Assembly: GCA_023266215.1 (NCBI GenBank)
Contig: JAHFRQ010000002.1
Span: forward strand, 142,001-206,000
DNA length: 64,000 nt
Origin: Gammaproteobacteria bacterium
GTDB taxonomy: Bacteria > Pseudomonadota > Gammaproteobacteria > Coxiellales > Coxiellaceae
Direction: 5' to 3'
Positions within the stretch are counted from its first letter, which is position 1; every line of letters starts with the position of its first letter. Below, in pieces: positions 26,306 through 37,900 of the stretch. The notes beneath the pieces were generated by a model that worked only from the letters and a program-made list of their open reading frames with translations, was not told the origin of the DNA and did no database searches. Both the position numbers and the translations under genes were made by a program.

Positions 26306-27442
26306 CTACCGCTTAAATTTCATCGCCCCATACATCGCGACGGGTAAAATAATTAAAACATATAAGCAACAAATGCCGGCGTAGGCGAGAGCGTGAATAA
26401 AAATGGCAGGGTCAGCGATCACAATAATGGTCGGTGGAGCAAATGCCATTGCGGCTAATATTAATTTATTTTTTCCTTGTTTTATTATTTTAATGCCATC
26501 GGCTAAAAAATCTATTAGACATAAAGACACGCCTAAAAAGCCGGTGATGGAGCAAATGGAAATAAAAACAATACTAAGTAGTTTAATTATATCATGGTGC
26601 GTTAAAGCAGCAATGCTCATCATTAATAATGAATTGGTATGCGCAGAATTATTCATTACAATTAATTCGTTGCGCGATAATGCACCTTGAATCACAGCAA
26701 TCCAGATGAAATATAAAATCATCGGAATAAAACTGCCGATCATCACAACGCGCGTTAATATTTTTTTATTATTGCCTAAGTAATCGCGAATACTGGGTAA
26801 AATAATCGCGTAACCAAATGCGCAAATGATCACGAGCCATGAACTACCGCTCCAATTTGAATTACCTACATTGATTGATAGATTTTTTAAATGTGCAAAA
26901 GGCATAACAGAACCAATTAACAACAAACAAATAATAATTTTTGCGCTCATTAATAATCGGTTAACCATATCAACAGAACGAATACCGTGCGTCACAATGC
27001 CACCCAAAATAAACGCGGCTAAAATGGTCGCTAAAAACCGGGGTAGAGTAATTTTTATGTCAGCTAAAAGATGCTGCAGCAAATCACCGCTGGCTGCTAA
27101 GTAAGCACAAATCAGACTGTACAGCAATAATAGATAGACAAACCAGGTGATTACTTTAACAGTATGACCCAATGTTTTTTGTGACATGGAGATCAAATTC
27201 GAGCCTGCTGGCATAGACAAGGTGACTTGTAATAAACACCAGGCACCTACCGTCATTAAAATCCAGGCTGAAAAAATCATGAGCGTCGTGATCATAAAAT
27301 TATGCTCTGCCGTCACAACCGGCAACCCCAGCAATCCCGCCGCCACACAAGTGCCTAAAATCAAATAGATCGCCCCAAATTGCTTACCCACCACCCACTC
27401 CTGATTAAAATTTATCTGCCATTTTTGCATAGAGTTTGACAT
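26306..27442 (-). CDS. Aromatic amino acid permease (HAAAP family), paralogue of 5909-7003
   Basis: About 378 residues with 11 hydrophobic segments; [21 protein letters not shown], then [17 protein letters not shown] and [23 protein letters not shown], repeat almost word for word the permease at 5909. It should import Tyr or Trp. The start at 27442 is a choice between two ATGs 12 bases apart, neither with a clear Shine-Dalgarno. It diverges from ubiE. Confidence 0.85.
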   Translation of the reverse strand: MSNSMQKWQINFNQEWVVGKQFGAIYLILGTCVAAGLLGLPVVTAEHNFMITTLMIFSAWILMTVGAWCLLQVTLSMPAGSNLISMSQKTLGHTVKVITWFVYLLLLYSLICAYLAASGDLLQHLLADIKITLPRFLATILAAFILGGIVTHGIRSVDMVNRLLMSAKIIICLLLIGSVMPFAHLKNLSINVGNSNWSGSSWLVIICAFGYAIILPSIRDYLGNNKKILTRVVMIGSFIPMILYFIWIAVIQGALSRNELIVMNNSAHTNSLLMMSIAALTHHDIIKLLSIVFISICSITGFLGVSLCLIDFLADGIKIIKQGKNKLILAAMAFAPPTIIVIADPAIFIHALAYAGICCLYVLIILPVAMYGAMKFKR

Positions 27443-27459
27443 TACGCTATCATTGCCGC

Positions 27460-28200
27460 ATGAAAAAAACACACTTTGGATTTCAAGAAGTTAACGTTGA
27501 TGAAAAGGCAAAGCGCGTCGCTGATGTTTTTCACTCCGTAGCGAGTCAATACGACCTGATGAATGATTTAATGTCTCTCGGGATTCATCGCCTGTGGAAA
27601 AAAACAGCAATTGATTTATTAAGCGTACACAAAAATCAAACTATTTTAGATTTGGCCGGCGGAACAGGTGATTTGTCAACCAAAATTTCAAAACTTGTCG
27701 GCATCAATGGCAAGGTATTTTTATCTGATATTAATAGCAGCATGTTAAAAATGGGGCGAAATAGATTAATCGATTTGGGATTAATTAATAATATAGAAAT
27801 AATTCAAGCTGATGCGGAGAAATTGCCTTTTGAAAATAATTATTTTGATCGCATTATTATTGGATTCGGTTTGCGCAATGTGACAAATAAAGATGCCGCT
27901 TTGGAATCCATGTTTAGAGTTTTAAAACCGGGCGGCAGATTAATTATTTTAGAGTTTTCAAAGCCTGTTTTTCCAGGCTTAAAGCCTATTTATGATGCAT
28001 ATTCTTTTAAGATTTTACCGTGGCTAGGCAAAAAAATATTAAATGATGCAAACAGTTATCAATATTTAGCAGAATCTATTCGCATGCATCCTGATCAAGC
28101 TACTTTAAAAAATATGATGCAAGCCGCAGGCTTTGAAAACGTAGATGTGCACAATTTATCAGGCGGGATTGTGGCCGTGCACAGAGGGTGTAAGTTTTAA
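27460..28200 (+). CDS. ubiE: Ubiquinone/menaquinone C-methyltransferase UbiE
   Basis: The 246-residue SAM methyltransferase has [28 protein letters not shown], the SAM motif DLAGGTGDL (residues 64-72) and the C-terminal [15 protein letters not shown] that ends UbiE proteins. It methylates C2 of the benzoquinol ring. The ATG at 27460 fits the family. The last 42 bases are overlapped by a converging ATPase gene that separates it from ubiJ and ubiB. Confidence 0.96.
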   Translation: MKKTHFGFQEVNVDEKAKRVADVFHSVASQYDLMNDLMSLGIHRLWKKTAIDLLSVHKNQTILDLAGGTGDLSTKISKLVGINGKVFLSDINSSMLKMGRNRLIDLGLINNIEIIQADAEKLPFENNYFDRIIIGFGLRNVTNKDAALESMFRVLKPGGRLIILEFSKPVFPGLKPIYDAYSFKILPWLGKKILNDANSYQYLAESIRMHPDQATLKNMMQAAGFENVDVHNLSGGIVAVHRGCKF

Positions 28201-29334
28201 AATAGCGGGTAGCTGAAACAATAAATCACGCATTGGCCATACTTCGATATGATCAAAATAAAGCTTCTGGTTTCCGCCATAAATTAAATATAATTTTGCT
28301 TCGGGATAATCATCATAAAAAGCAAGCAATCCCTTGGTTTCCTTTCGGCTCACCTGACTTGAATGCTTTATTTCAAACGCATGAAAGCCGTTAGGGCCAT
28401 ATAAAATAAAATCAACTTCAGCGCCTGCTGTCGTTCGCCAATATGACAGCTGATAATCCAAATTATAATAATCATTGATTGCCCGCAAAGACTGTAAAAG
28501 CAAACCTTCAAGCGCTGCACCATCGATCTCTGATCGTGAATCAATATATCCCCTTGGCCGCAAAGTTTGATAGACGCCCACGTCAAAAAAATAAAATTTT
28601 GGATGCTGAATCACTTGGCGTTTTGCGCGTTTTTTAAAAATGGGCAGGCGATAAGCAATCAGCAGATCATCTAAGATATCAAAATAATTACTGACGCTTT
28701 TTTGATTTAAACCAGACTCTCTTGCAACACCAGATATATTTAAAACTTGCCCATGTGAAAAACTAGCGATTTCAAGAAAGCGGGAAAACGCCGATAAGTT
28801 ACGCGTCAAGCCTTCCTGTAATACTTCTTCGCGCAAATAAGTGGTGACATATGACTTTAAATAGATGGCAGGTTCAAGTTCACTTAAGATTGCCGGCAGC
28901 AATCCAAAAGTTAATGTGTGATTTAAATTAAATGATTCGCCCACCTCTTGCGGTAACAGCGGATATAAATGATAAACAAGCGCACGGCCCGCCAATAAAT
29001 TCACCCCTTTTTTTCTCAAATTACGCGCACTGGATCCTGTTAAAATAAAAATATGGCCCTCGCTTTCAATTAACCGATGTACCTCGTTTAATAGCGCAGG
29101 AACACGTTGAATTTCATCCAAAATAATCCAATCACGATAACCCTTTGGAATAAAATCTTTTAAATTTTCTGGGTGGGCCAATAACCGGGTATAAATTTCC
29201 ATGTCTAGCAAATCAATATAAATGGCATTAGGCAAATTTTGCTTAATCCAAAATGTTTTTCCAGTGGCGCGCGGACCCAGCAAAAAGAAACTTTTGCGCT
29301 GCTCGAGCGGTTTATGAAGGATTCTAGTAACCAT
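28159..29334 (-). CDS. AAA_14/DUF4143 ATPase (cassette 3), inserted between ubiE and ubiJ
   Basis: The 391-residue protein has Walker A GPRATGKT (residues 20-27), Walker [17 protein letters not shown], a winged helix ([22 protein letters not shown]) and a nuclease-like tail AEVDFILYG then AFEIKHSS. Its final residues ([12 protein letters not shown]) are read antisense from the ubiE 3' end, implying that the original stop was lost on insertion. It interrupts the ubiE-ubiJ-ubiB order in antisense orientation, so ubiJB must have their own promoter. Confidence 0.9.
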   Translation of the reverse strand: MVTRILHKPLEQRKSFFLLGPRATGKTFWIKQNLPNAIYIDLLDMEIYTRLLAHPENLKDFIPKGYRDWIILDEIQRVPALLNEVHRLIESEGHIFILTGSSARNLRKKGVNLLAGRALVYHLYPLLPQEVGESFNLNHTLTFGLLPAILSELEPAIYLKSYVTTYLREEVLQEGLTRNLSAFSRFLEIASFSHGQVLNISGVARESGLNQKSVSNYFDILDDLLIAYRLPIFKKRAKRQVIQHPKFYFFDVGVYQTLRPRGYIDSRSEIDGAALEGLLLQSLRAINDYYNLDYQLSYWRTTAGAEVDFILYGPNGFHAFEIKHSSQVSRKETKGLLAFYDDYPEAKLYLIYGGNQKLYFDHIEVWPMRDLLFQLPAILKLTPSVHGHNPA

Positions 29335-29335
29335 G

Positions 29336-29378
29336 TTTCTAAAAACAGTCCATATTTAGAATATCTGTTTCTAAATAT
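29336..29378 (-). promoter_or_regulatory. Private inverted repeat upstream of ATPase cassette 3
   Basis: ATATTTAGA (29352-29360) and TCTAAATAT (29370-29378) are perfect 9-bp arms; a further half-site TTTCTAAA lies at 29336-29343 against the start codon. On the minus strand TTGCTT and TATATT spaced by 17 bases form a possible promoter whose -10 touches the outer arm. Confidence 0.6.
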
Positions 29379-29477
29379 ACACACTTTTGCGTAAAAAAGC
29401 AATGCTTTGCCCTCCACCCGCACACTACGTTATCATTGCGCATTTCTATAAATTGGCTTTTGAGGCGTTCGACTTTA

Positions 29478-30092
29478 ATGCTCACATTGTTATTACCCCC
29501 AATCGAATCGCTGATTAATCGAGCGATCCAGAGCGATCCTGATGCGCTTCGAAAAATTTCAGCGCTTAAAAATCAGGTGATTAAAATAAATTGCGCTGAC
29601 TGGAATATCAGTATTTTTATTTTGCCCAACGAATCAGGCCTGCAATTTGAAAGTAAATATGACGGAAAAATAAATACTGAAATAGCGGGAACTTTGAATC
29701 ATTTTTTTAAATTAGTGTTAAATGGTGCAGATCAAAAAGCATTGTTTCAATATCCCGTAGAAATTAATGGCAATACTCACACGATAGAAGTTTTGCGCGA
29801 TATTTTTAAAAATTTGGATTGTGATTTGGAAGAACAGGTGTCAAAAATCCTGGGCGATATTGCAGCTCATAAACTATTTTTTCATGTTAATAAAACTTTG
29901 CATACTACTAAAAATATGTCACAAAAATTAAAAAGTAATCTTAAAGAATTTATTTATTTTGAATCTAAAAGCTTTCCCACTAAAAAACAAGTTGAAAATT
30001 TATATACGGATATTGCCATATTGCGCAATGATGTGGAGCGCGCGGAAATTCGCATTGATAATTTATTATTAAATAAGAGAAACAATGATTAA
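29478..30092 (+). CDS. ubiJ: Ubiquinone biosynthesis accessory factor UbiJ (SCP2 domain)
   Basis: The 204-residue protein begins [20 protein letters not shown], the UbiJ-type start, followed by an SCP2 lipid-binding-like domain and a C-terminal helical region. UbiJ is a lipid-binding scaffold of the cytosolic Ubi complex. Sequence identity to known UbiJ is weak, but the position directly before ubiB with an 8-base overlap, and ubiE upstream, is the conserved ubiE-ubiJ-ubiB order. Confidence 0.82.
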   Translation: MLTLLLPPIESLINRAIQSDPDALRKISALKNQVIKINCADWNISIFILPNESGLQFESKYDGKINTEIAGTLNHFFKLVLNGADQKALFQYPVEINGNTHTIEVLRDIFKNLDCDLEEQVSKILGDIAAHKLFFHVNKTLHTTKNMSQKLKSNLKEFIYFESKSFPTKKQVENLYTDIAILRNDVERAEIRIDNLLLNKRNND

Positions 30093-31560
30093 GTTTTTAA
30101 GATTATTTAAAACAGCATCGGTTTTAATGCCGCTTTGCTTTAAAAAAAATGCAGAAAACCGCGGCGAAATGATCTGTGTTGCGCTAGAATCTTTGGGTCC
30201 AATTTATGTTAAATTCGGCCAATTATTATCAACGCGCGGTGATTTAATTCCAGAAGATATTGCAACCGCACTTCAAAGATTACAAGACAATGTGGCGCCA
30301 TTTGACGGTCAATTGGCCATCAGAATTATTGAAAATAACTTTAAGAAAAAAATTGCGGATCTATTTGAACATTTTGATGAAAAACCGCTTGCTTCAGCTT
30401 CTATTGCGCAAGTGCATTCAGCGGTTTTAAAAACAGGCGAATCGGTTGTTTTAAAAATTATACGTCCCAATATTAAAAAAATAATTCGTCAGGATATTGC
30501 GCTATTAAAATTTTTGGCCACTTGCGTAGAAAAATATTGGCGTCATGGAAAAAGACTGCGAGCAATTGAATTGGTAACTGAGTACGAAAAAGTTATTCAC
30601 GATGAACTTGATTTAGTGAGAGAAGCTGCGAATGCTGCACAGCTTAAAAGAAATTTTGAACACTCAACAACCATATATGTTCCGACAATCTATTGGTCTT
30701 TAACGACTGAAAATATCATGACGATGGAAAGAATTTATGGTGTATCTATCGGCGATATTGAAAAATTAAAATTACTCAATGTTAATTTAAAAAAATTAGC
30801 AGAGCACGGTGTTGAAATATTTTTTACGCAAGTTTTTAGAGATTCTTTTTTTCACGCAGACATGCACCCTGGAAATTTATTTGTTGATGTAAAAGACCCT
30901 GAAAATCCAGTCTATTTGGGCGTTGATTTTGGCATTATGGGATCTTTATCAACTAAAGATCAGCATTATTTAGCCAATAATATTCTGGCTTTTTTATCTC
31001 GAGATTATAAGCGCATTGCAGAATTACACATTAAATCAGGCTGGGTTTTACAAAATACGCGTGTGGATGAATTTGAATCGGCTATTCGCACTGTCTGCGA
31101 GCCTATTTTTCAAAAACCCCTTTCTGAAATCTATTTTGGGCAGTTATTATTAAAATTATTTCAAACGGCGGAACGTTTTAATATGACGGTTCAACCACAA
31201 TTATTTTTATTGCAAAAAACTTTATTTTATATTGAAAGCTTAGGAAAAAAATTATACCCAGAATTAGACTTGTGGGAAACCGCAAAACCTTTTATGACAC
31301 GCTGGATGAAAAAACAATATAGTTTAAAAACGCTGGCAAAATCAGCATTTCAGGATTGGCGTGCCAATACAGAGCAATTACTAAAACTGCCTAACTTGGC
31401 TTATTCTGTTTTGCTTAAAATTCAAGAGACACAGCTGACAGAATCTGCATCAGTTGTGCGAAGCAAGCCTCACTTATCAAAAAAAATTCGCTACTTTTGC
31501 GCTGGTTTTACTATAGCGCTGTTGATTTATACTGTAGTAATTCTCTGTATTTATAAGTAA
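30085..31560 (+). CDS. ubiB: Ubiquinone biosynthesis ATPase/kinase-like protein UbiB
   Basis: The 491-residue protein has the UbiB KxGQ motif ([14 protein letters not shown]), the Ala-rich nucleotide loop ASASIAQVH, the catalytic [10 protein letters not shown] and VDFGIMG motifs, and a C-terminal membrane segment ([20 protein letters not shown]). E. coli UbiB is about 55 residues longer. It is an atypical kinase-fold ATPase needed for ubiquinone synthesis. It overlaps ubiJ by 8 bases. Confidence 0.95.
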   Translation: MIKFLRLFKTASVLMPLCFKKNAENRGEMICVALESLGPIYVKFGQLLSTRGDLIPEDIATALQRLQDNVAPFDGQLAIRIIENNFKKKIADLFEHFDEKPLASASIAQVHSAVLKTGESVVLKIIRPNIKKIIRQDIALLKFLATCVEKYWRHGKRLRAIELVTEYEKVIHDELDLVREAANAAQLKRNFEHSTTIYVPTIYWSLTTENIMTMERIYGVSIGDIEKLKLLNVNLKKLAEHGVEIFFTQVFRDSFFHADMHPGNLFVDVKDPENPVYLGVDFGIMGSLSTKDQHYLANNILAFLSRDYKRIAELHIKSGWVLQNTRVDEFESAIRTVCEPIFQKPLSEIYFGQLLLKLFQTAERFNMTVQPQLFLLQKTLFYIESLGKKLYPELDLWETAKPFMTRWMKKQYSLKTLAKSAFQDWRANTEQLLKLPNLAYSVLLKIQETQLTESASVVRSKPHLSKKIRYFCAGFTIALLIYTVVILCIYK

Positions 31561-31662
31561 AGTAATTTCAAAAATACGGTATTGCACTCGCCACTCAACC
31601 TGTTACGATCTAATGGTATTCTAATTCTAATTTTAATCTTTTGGATTTTAACAGGAGTTTTT

Positions 31663-32796
31663 ATGTCAAAAAATCAAAGTATGTATTTACTGACATTGTC
31701 GAGTGCATTCATAGCAATGTCTGCGTTCGCTAATCCAGTTGTTTCGCAAAATGAATTATTGCAGCAGCAAGGTCTACAAGTGCGTGGTTCAGTACCGATA
31801 AAAATAATATTAAGCAATCAACAACCGAAATATATTCAGTTTATGAATATTGTTTTGTCAAAAAAAGTGGCGCTGCAATTATCACATAATCTTTCAGAGA
31901 TTCTTTCGCATCCGGCTCAAAATAATCTTCAAGATGACAATTTACCTGCGTCTCATTATGTGGGCATGAACGGTGAGCCTGTTTTAGATCAAGGACAATG
32001 GGGCACGTGCGCAACCTTTGCATCAACGGGTGCGATTAATGCGCTTTATCCGTTATTAAATGATGCGAGTGTCAGCCAATTGTGTAATTTGCAGTTGGGT
32101 AGAACTTTGGAAAACCCTGATCCGGATGGTGGCTGGAATGGATCGCTTGGTTATCTTGTTTTAGGCCAAATAGCGCAATATGGTTATATTAATATGCAAT
32201 ACCAAACGCAATCAGGTTGCGGTGGTTTAACGCAATATCCACTTGATGGCGGCGATAATGGACAGCCCATGTCAATTGCAGATTTTACAGCGCACAGCAA
32301 TCATGATTTTTCATCAAATGATTACTCAGCGCTCTGGCAATATGACGGTTCATTTATGCCTATTACACCAGATCAAGCAACAACCTTGCTCACCGCTGTT
32401 AAAACTGCTTTAAATGCCGGTGATCGCGTGGTGTTTGGTTCGATTATTGATGTCAATGTAGATGAAATGGATGCCGGTGCGCTGGGTACTTATGATGGTG
32501 TTGCACACGATACTTGGGTTATGACACCGCAAATTCAGCAAGATGTTCAAAATGGATTAACAGAAGGTCATGAAATTATTATCGATGGATATGATAATAA
32601 GGCGTGCGCAACTTACCAAGATCAAGATGGCAAGAATGAAAAGCAGTGCGGTTTATTGCGCATTCGCAATTCTTGGAGTGCACTTGCAGGCGATCAAGGT
32701 GATTATTATATGTCGTATGATCATTTCAAAGGCATGGTCGTTGAAGCGTACGCTATTGGACAAAGCGCGAAGGCAAATTTTAAATCTATTAATTAG
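31663..32796 (+). CDS. Secreted papain-like (C1) cysteine peptidase
   Basis: The 377-residue precursor has a signal peptide (MSKNQSMYLL...SAFA), a propeptide-like region, catalytic Cys in DQGQWGTCATFAS (about residue 116), His in GHEIIIDGYDN and Asn in RNSWSALAGDQGDYYMSY. It is probably exported and may leave the cell by type II secretion, as C1 peptidases do in Legionella. The ATG at 31663 is preceded by AGGAG at 31653-31657; an in-frame start 81 bases earlier would bury the signal peptide. It follows ubiB but has its own leader. Confidence 0.88.
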   Translation: MSKNQSMYLLTLSSAFIAMSAFANPVVSQNELLQQQGLQVRGSVPIKIILSNQQPKYIQFMNIVLSKKVALQLSHNLSEILSHPAQNNLQDDNLPASHYVGMNGEPVLDQGQWGTCATFASTGAINALYPLLNDASVSQLCNLQLGRTLENPDPDGGWNGSLGYLVLGQIAQYGYINMQYQTQSGCGGLTQYPLDGGDNGQPMSIADFTAHSNHDFSSNDYSALWQYDGSFMPITPDQATTLLTAVKTALNAGDRVVFGSIIDVNVDEMDAGALGTYDGVAHDTWVMTPQIQQDVQNGLTEGHEIIIDGYDNKACATYQDQDGKNEKQCGLLRIRNSWSALAGDQGDYYMSYDHFKGMVVEAYAIGQSAKANFKSIN

Positions 32797-32814
32797 AATT
32801 TTAATAATTGAGCA

Positions 32815-32869
32815 ACTCATCACACCAGTAGTGTCACACCATCGATGTCACACCATTGGTGTGATGAGT
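32815..32869. terminator. Strong hairpin between the C1 peptidase and tRNA-Arg
   Basis: Arms ACTCATCACACCA (32815-32827) and TGGTGTGATGAGT (32857-32869) pair perfectly around 29 bases that contain TGTCACACCAT-like repeats. No long T-run follows, so it may be a repeat element or RNA stabiliser as well as a terminator for the converging genes. Confidence 0.65.
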
Positions 32870-32886
32870 CAGCTTTAAAAAATAAC

Positions 32887-32960
32887 TGCGCCCGACAAGA
32901 TTCGAACCTGTGACCTCCGGTTTCGGAAACCGGCACTCTATCCAACTGAGCTACGGGCGC
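32887..32960 (-). tRNA. tRNA-Arg (CCG)
   Basis: The minus strand gives acceptor GCGCCCG pairing with CGGGCGC, D-arm TAGCTCAGTTGGATAGAG, anticodon stem CCGGT/ACCGG with loop TTCCGAA (anticodon CCG, codon CGG), and T-loop GGTTCGAATC. CCA is not encoded. Confidence 0.95.
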
Positions 32961-32983
32961 AATCGGTGTAGTGTAACTCAAAT

Positions 32984-34495
32984 TTATTTATTTTGAAGCA
33001 CTGCTCTGCGATATCCTAGCGCTTCGTGAATATGTGGCAACATAATATTCTCCTCATCTGATAAATCCGCAATCGTACGCGATAATTTTAAGATGCGAAA
33101 ATAGGCGCGCGTTGATAATCCAAGCTTTACTAAAGCTTGTTCCAAAAAAACATGATCTTTTTCTGCAATCTGACAATGCTGCGTAATTAAATCGCTGGTG
33201 AGCGCAGCGTTCGTACAATTGGCACGATTAATCTGCTTTTCTCGTGCTTTTAAAACACGTTCACGCACAACAAAACTACTTTCTGCTTTTTCAGTTTGAC
33301 TGCTGAACATTAATGATGGCGATAACGGCGGCACGCGAACATGCAAGTCAATTCGATCTAAAAGCGGTCCTGATAGGCGATTTTGATATTTCATTACTTG
33401 CTCATTGGTGCAGCGGCAACGCCCGCTGGTATCACCATAATAGCCACACGGACAAGGATTCATCGCTGCAATAAACTGAAATCGCGATGGAAACTGCACC
33501 TGATGATTCGCGCGCGAAATAGACACGACGCCTGCTTCTAACGGTTCACGCAAGGCTTCTAGCACACGACGATCAAACTCAGGCAGTTCATCTAAAAATA
33601 AAACACCGTGATGCGCGAGTGAAATCTCGCCAGGCTTCGGCGGATTACCGCCCCCCACTAATGCAACAGTCGATGCTGTGTGATGCGGCGTGCGAAAAGG
33701 CCTTTTCGACCATTCTTTTACATCAAATCCTTTATTGCTAACCGAATAAACTACTGCTGTTGCCTGCGCTTCAACTTCTGTCATGTCTGGCAAAATTCCT
33801 GGCAATCGACTCGACAACATGGTTTTTCCCGTGCCGGGCGGCCCCGTTAATAACAAGCTGTGTCCACCGGCTGCTGCAATTTCTAGTGCGCGTCTGGCGT
33901 GTGTTTGTCCACGCACATCTTCTAAATCAGGATAATCCAGACGTGCGATATTTATTTTCTCTGTTGTGATTGCGGGTAATATTTCATGCTGCATTAAGTG
34001 TGCGCACACAGCTTGTAAATTTTCCGCTGCATATACAACCAAACCTGCTGCCAATGAGGCTTCTTTTGCATTGTCCGTTGGAATTAAAATACGATGATTT
34101 TCAGCGCGCGCTGCCAACGCCATTGGCAACACCCCTTTCACGGATTTTAATTCGCCTGTCAGCGCTAATTCACCTACAAATTCATAACCTTCTAAACTAT
34201 TTTTGGGAATTTGTCCGGTCGCAGCTAAAATTCCTAACGCAATAGGCAAATCAAATCGCGCGCCTTCTTTGGGTAAATCAGCGGGCGCTAAATTAATAAT
34301 GGTGCGACTGACAGGAAAATCAAACCCATTATTAATTAACGCGCATCGCACGCGCTCTTTGCTTTCTTTGACGGCTTTTTCAGGCAGTCCAACAATAGTT
34401 AAACCGGGCAATCCGCGTGAAATATGAATTTCAATGGTCACTGCGGGAGCTGACATTCCCAAATTGGCGCGACTGTTGACAATAGCTAATGACAT
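32984..34495 (-). CDS. comM: ComM/YifB-type Mg-chelatase-like AAA+ helicase
   Basis: The 503-residue protein begins MSLAIVNSRANLGMSAPAVTIE and contains GLTIVGLPEKAVKESKERV, Walker A GPPGTGKTM, Walker B VLFLDELPEF, a four-cysteine motif (CPCGYYGDTSGRCRC) and the C-terminal AYFRILKLSRTIADL. ComM helps branch migration during natural transformation. The start at 34495 matches the family; an extra six codons upstream are probably not translated. Confidence 0.95.
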   Translation of the reverse strand: MSLAIVNSRANLGMSAPAVTIEIHISRGLPGLTIVGLPEKAVKESKERVRCALINNGFDFPVSRTIINLAPADLPKEGARFDLPIALGILAATGQIPKNSLEGYEFVGELALTGELKSVKGVLPMALAARAENHRILIPTDNAKEASLAAGLVVYAAENLQAVCAHLMQHEILPAITTEKINIARLDYPDLEDVRGQTHARRALEIAAAGGHSLLLTGPPGTGKTMLSSRLPGILPDMTEVEAQATAVVYSVSNKGFDVKEWSKRPFRTPHHTASTVALVGGGNPPKPGEISLAHHGVLFLDELPEFDRRVLEALREPLEAGVVSISRANHQVQFPSRFQFIAAMNPCPCGYYGDTSGRCRCTNEQVMKYQNRLSGPLLDRIDLHVRVPPLSPSLMFSSQTEKAESSFVVRERVLKAREKQINRANCTNAALTSDLITQHCQIAEKDHVFLEQALVKLGLSTRAYFRILKLSRTIADLSDEENIMLPHIHEALGYRRAVLQNK

Positions 34496-34500
34496 AAAAA

Positions 34501-34545
34501 ACCTCACCCTCACCCCAGCCCTCTCCCGATTACAGGAGAGGGAAT
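34501..34545 (-). repeat. Repeat family 2, short copy (CCCTCTCC/GGGTGAGGG)
   Basis: CCTCACCCTCACCCCAGCCCTCTCC and AGGAGAGGG match the 3' portion of the roughly 75-base repeats at 49155, 58116, 61185 and 61407, in inverted orientation. It fills the comM-ubiK gap. Confidence 0.8.
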
Positions 34546-34551
34546 AAAGAA

Positions 34552-34788
34552 TTATTTTTCCAATTCAACTATTTTCTTTTCTAATTTTTCTAATTTTTCA
34601 CGCGTGCGTAATAATACCTTTTGCTGCACGTCAAATTCTTCGCGCGTCACCAAATCTAAACGCTCAAAAATGTTATGTAGCGTTGCAATAAAATTATTAT
34701 TTATCTCAGTTGGCATATTTTTTAGGCCGTCTGGTAGATTTTCAATAATATTCTGAATAATCTGGTTTATATTTTTTGCATCAATCAT
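34552..34788 (-). CDS. ubiK: Ubiquinone biosynthesis accessory factor UbiK (YqiC/BMFP)
   Basis: The 78-residue protein begins MIDAKNINQIIQNIIENLPDG and ends in a coiled coil (QKVLLRTREKLEKLEKKIVELEK), the layout of UbiK, which trimerises with UbiJ to support ubiquinone synthesis in aerobic conditions. GGGA precedes the ATG at 34788. A longer frame upstream lacks family support. It is upstream of comM on the same strand, across the family 2 repeat. Confidence 0.88.
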   Translation of the reverse strand: MIDAKNINQIIQNIIENLPDGLKNMPTEINNNFIATLHNIFERLDLVTREEFDVQQKVLLRTREKLEKLEKKIVELEK

Positions 34789-34880
34789 ATTTTTCCCATT
34801 AATTAAATTAATACTCGCGACACTATATCGCATTTATTTAAAATTGGAATACCGTATTTTTGAATTAGTGTGAAAAATAA

Positions 34881-34912
34881 AAAGCAGTTATCTTATTATC
34901 GATAACTGCTTT
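34881..34912. terminator. Terminator hairpin between ubiK and the FN3 protein gene
   Basis: AAAGCAGTTATC (34881-34892) and GATAACTGCTTT (34901-34912) form a perfect 12-bp stem with an 8-base loop. It follows the FN3 gene end on the minus strand. Confidence 0.8.
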
Positions 34913-34936
34913 AACTGCTTTAACTACTTTGAAGAA

Positions 34937-37900
34937 TTAATTACAGGTCTTGCTGCTCGCATTACATGTCACAGAATTTGATTGCATGCTATTTTGCGAA
35001 ACGCTGAAGGTATATGATCCAGAGCGGATGTCATTGACTGACATACTAGCTTGACACATACCTCCGAATACACTCGGCCCGGTACGCAAACTCATGCCGC
35101 TTCCTAGATTAACTTGGCTTGACGAACAAGCGCTCGAGCTCGGCCATGTTGCAACAATAAATTGGCCTGTCCATGTTGCCGAAATATTAAATGTGGGTGG
35201 TGGCGGTGCCGCAGGTGTTGTGAATGTCACCGTATTGTAAGTAACAGGACTATTCTCTTTGCCCTTAACCGCGCTGATCACGACTGAATAAGTAGTCGCT
35301 GGATTCAAATTAGTTAACACCAAGGGTGAAGTCACGCCTGTTTGAGTGGTGCCATTAACATTAACGTTATACGTAATATCATTAATTTGAATTGTCGAGC
35401 AATTCACGGTGTTTACTGGTGACCACTGAATCGTCGCGCTAGATTGCGTTGGCGCTCCAACAAGACTTGCTGTGCCAGCTGTCATCACGCATTTTTGCTT
35501 TGGTGCAGCAGGCGTTGAAAAAGTAACTGACGCCGGCACAGATGCAACATCTGTATTAAACTTATCGCTTGCTAAAAGCACGGCCGTATAAGACGTGCTT
35601 GCAGACAAGCTGCTTAGTGTCGCGCTAGTTCCGTTGATTAAAACATTTCCGGGACCGCCCGTCAGATTGACCGAGTAAGTAATATCGCCAGCGTTTTTCT
35701 TAGAGTCTGATGCTGCTATCCAAGATAAATCTGCGCTATTGGTTGTAACATTGGTTGCTGCATTCAATGTTGCAGGCGTAAATACATCCGGGGTTTCAGA
35801 AGCTGTAGTAAAAGGATTCGAAACCGGGTACGTCACACTGACTGCAGGTTTTTTACCGTCGGAATAAATATAAGTCGCCGTGACCAATGCAGTATAGGTT
35901 GAATTTGCAGTCAATCCTTCAGCTAACCACGAAGAAGAAACTCCTGAGTAATTTGCTGGTATATTGCCGCCATCTGAACTTTGAAGCGAAGCCGTATAAC
36001 TGAGCGTACCGCCAGTACATGAATTCAGTCCGTTTGGCTCCAACCAAGTAACAGCTGCCGAATGTGCCTTGGGTGAAATCAGATTAAAATTCGACGGTAC
36101 CATCGAGCAAGCGTATTTTCCACTATTAGTTGTAAATTGGGCACTCCAAGAAACACTACCTGCTGTTTTTTGTTTACCGTTGATGCCGGGATAAGTTTCA
36201 ACTACTTGAACATTATAACGCGAGCGGGCAGAAAACCCTGTTGGTTGAGGCGTGAACGCAGATGCCGTGCCTGTATAACTCGCCGGTGAAGGCAGATTCG
36301 CACCGTCGAACGCAGTAATTGTTGCTGTGTAGGTTGGCGTTCCTTTGCAACTACCTGTGAAAGCGGGTGTTGCCGCAGCCCATGTGATAGTAGCCTTGGT
36401 TGATTTTACGTTTGTGAAAGTGGTGGTGCCAGGATTTACGACGCACTGTGTTGTTGGTACGGTGTTAATTACAAACGATTGACTCGGCGCACTGACCGCA
36501 GACGAGTTACCCAGAGCATCCACGGCATACACAGTTGCAGTATAAGTTCCTTGAGCCAAATGCGTAACTTTGTAAGTAACAAGGGCATTACCAGTTGGGT
36601 TGCCAACTTCAATAGGAGGATTTGACCCCACCGCTAAAAAATAGTTTAACTTACCCGCGCTGGGATAAGTATCTGTGGAAGCATTCCAGGTAATTGTCGC
36701 GCTTTGTTTGCCTGCCGTTACATTGGTTATAACGGGAGTTGAAAATTCTGGCGCTGGATAAGTAGCAGAAACTGACGCGGGTTGTTGTGCACCAGCCGCA
36801 TTGGCTGTGACGGTGATGGTGTAAGACGCGCTGGTTTGAGCGGGTATATTGGGAACCGTTGCTGTTAAAGCCGTACCAACAGTTTGATTAAAAATAGGCA
36901 AGCCGCCTGCAGTTGACGTAACTGTTAGGTTGTAACCCGAAATTCCGCCATTACAATTGGTAGTTGCTGCTGGCCAGCTGATAGTTGCTGTAGTCACGCC
37001 ATTTGCTGTTAATGAACTAACAGGATTAATTGCACTGGGTGGTGTGATGGTGCAAGTAGGTGGTGGCTGAGGCGTGCTGCCCGACGTAAATTCGACGGTG
37101 AAGTTGGTTAATACAGGACAGCTCATATCTGCACCTGAATCACTATAAGGGAATGTATAAACATGTTTTGTATTGTGGGTCAGCACATTCACATAGTTTG
37201 AGTTACTTGCTCCAGGATTAACTGCATCGCATGTTGTGGCTGTATTATAAGATCCTGCGCAGCCGTACTTATTGGCAATATCAACTCCATTAGGCCCCAA
37301 ATTGCCTTCCACATTCATCTTGTAAGTAAGTGTTTTTGGGCTATAACAACCTTTAAAATCACCTTTTCCTGATGTTATTGGCAAATTCAAATTAAACGTA
37401 AAACCATCGACAGTCAAATTAGACTGACTAGCGGCTTGGCATAAATCTTGGAGAGAATTACCTGGGGCAGGCGTCAAACTTGCCATTGGCGACTGGGCAT
37501 TATAGAGCCCCGCTTCAGACACACCGACAATTTCCCCAATAGTATAGGTACAGTAGCCAGAAGGTGTCGGATAAATTTTAATGCCAAAATTAAATCCATC
37601 AACCGCTGAAGTATCCAGGTTTGTTTGCGAAAGAGAATCTATTGAGTTCCACGTAAATTCAGCAAGTGTTGCATAAGGATAGGCAGTTAACTCATCGCCG
37701 GTTTTCACGGTCGCGCCACTTGCCGACACATATTCCGTAACATAAAATCTAGCTGAGCTAAGACCTTTGTTATCGATTTTAAATGTCTGACTCGCCTTTT
37801 TTGCAATGGTTGCAACAGTTCCTGTTTGGCAAACGACGTAGCTCGACTTCGCAGGCTGTGTTGGCGGCGTACATGTCTCGCCAATGGTAATTGATGAATA

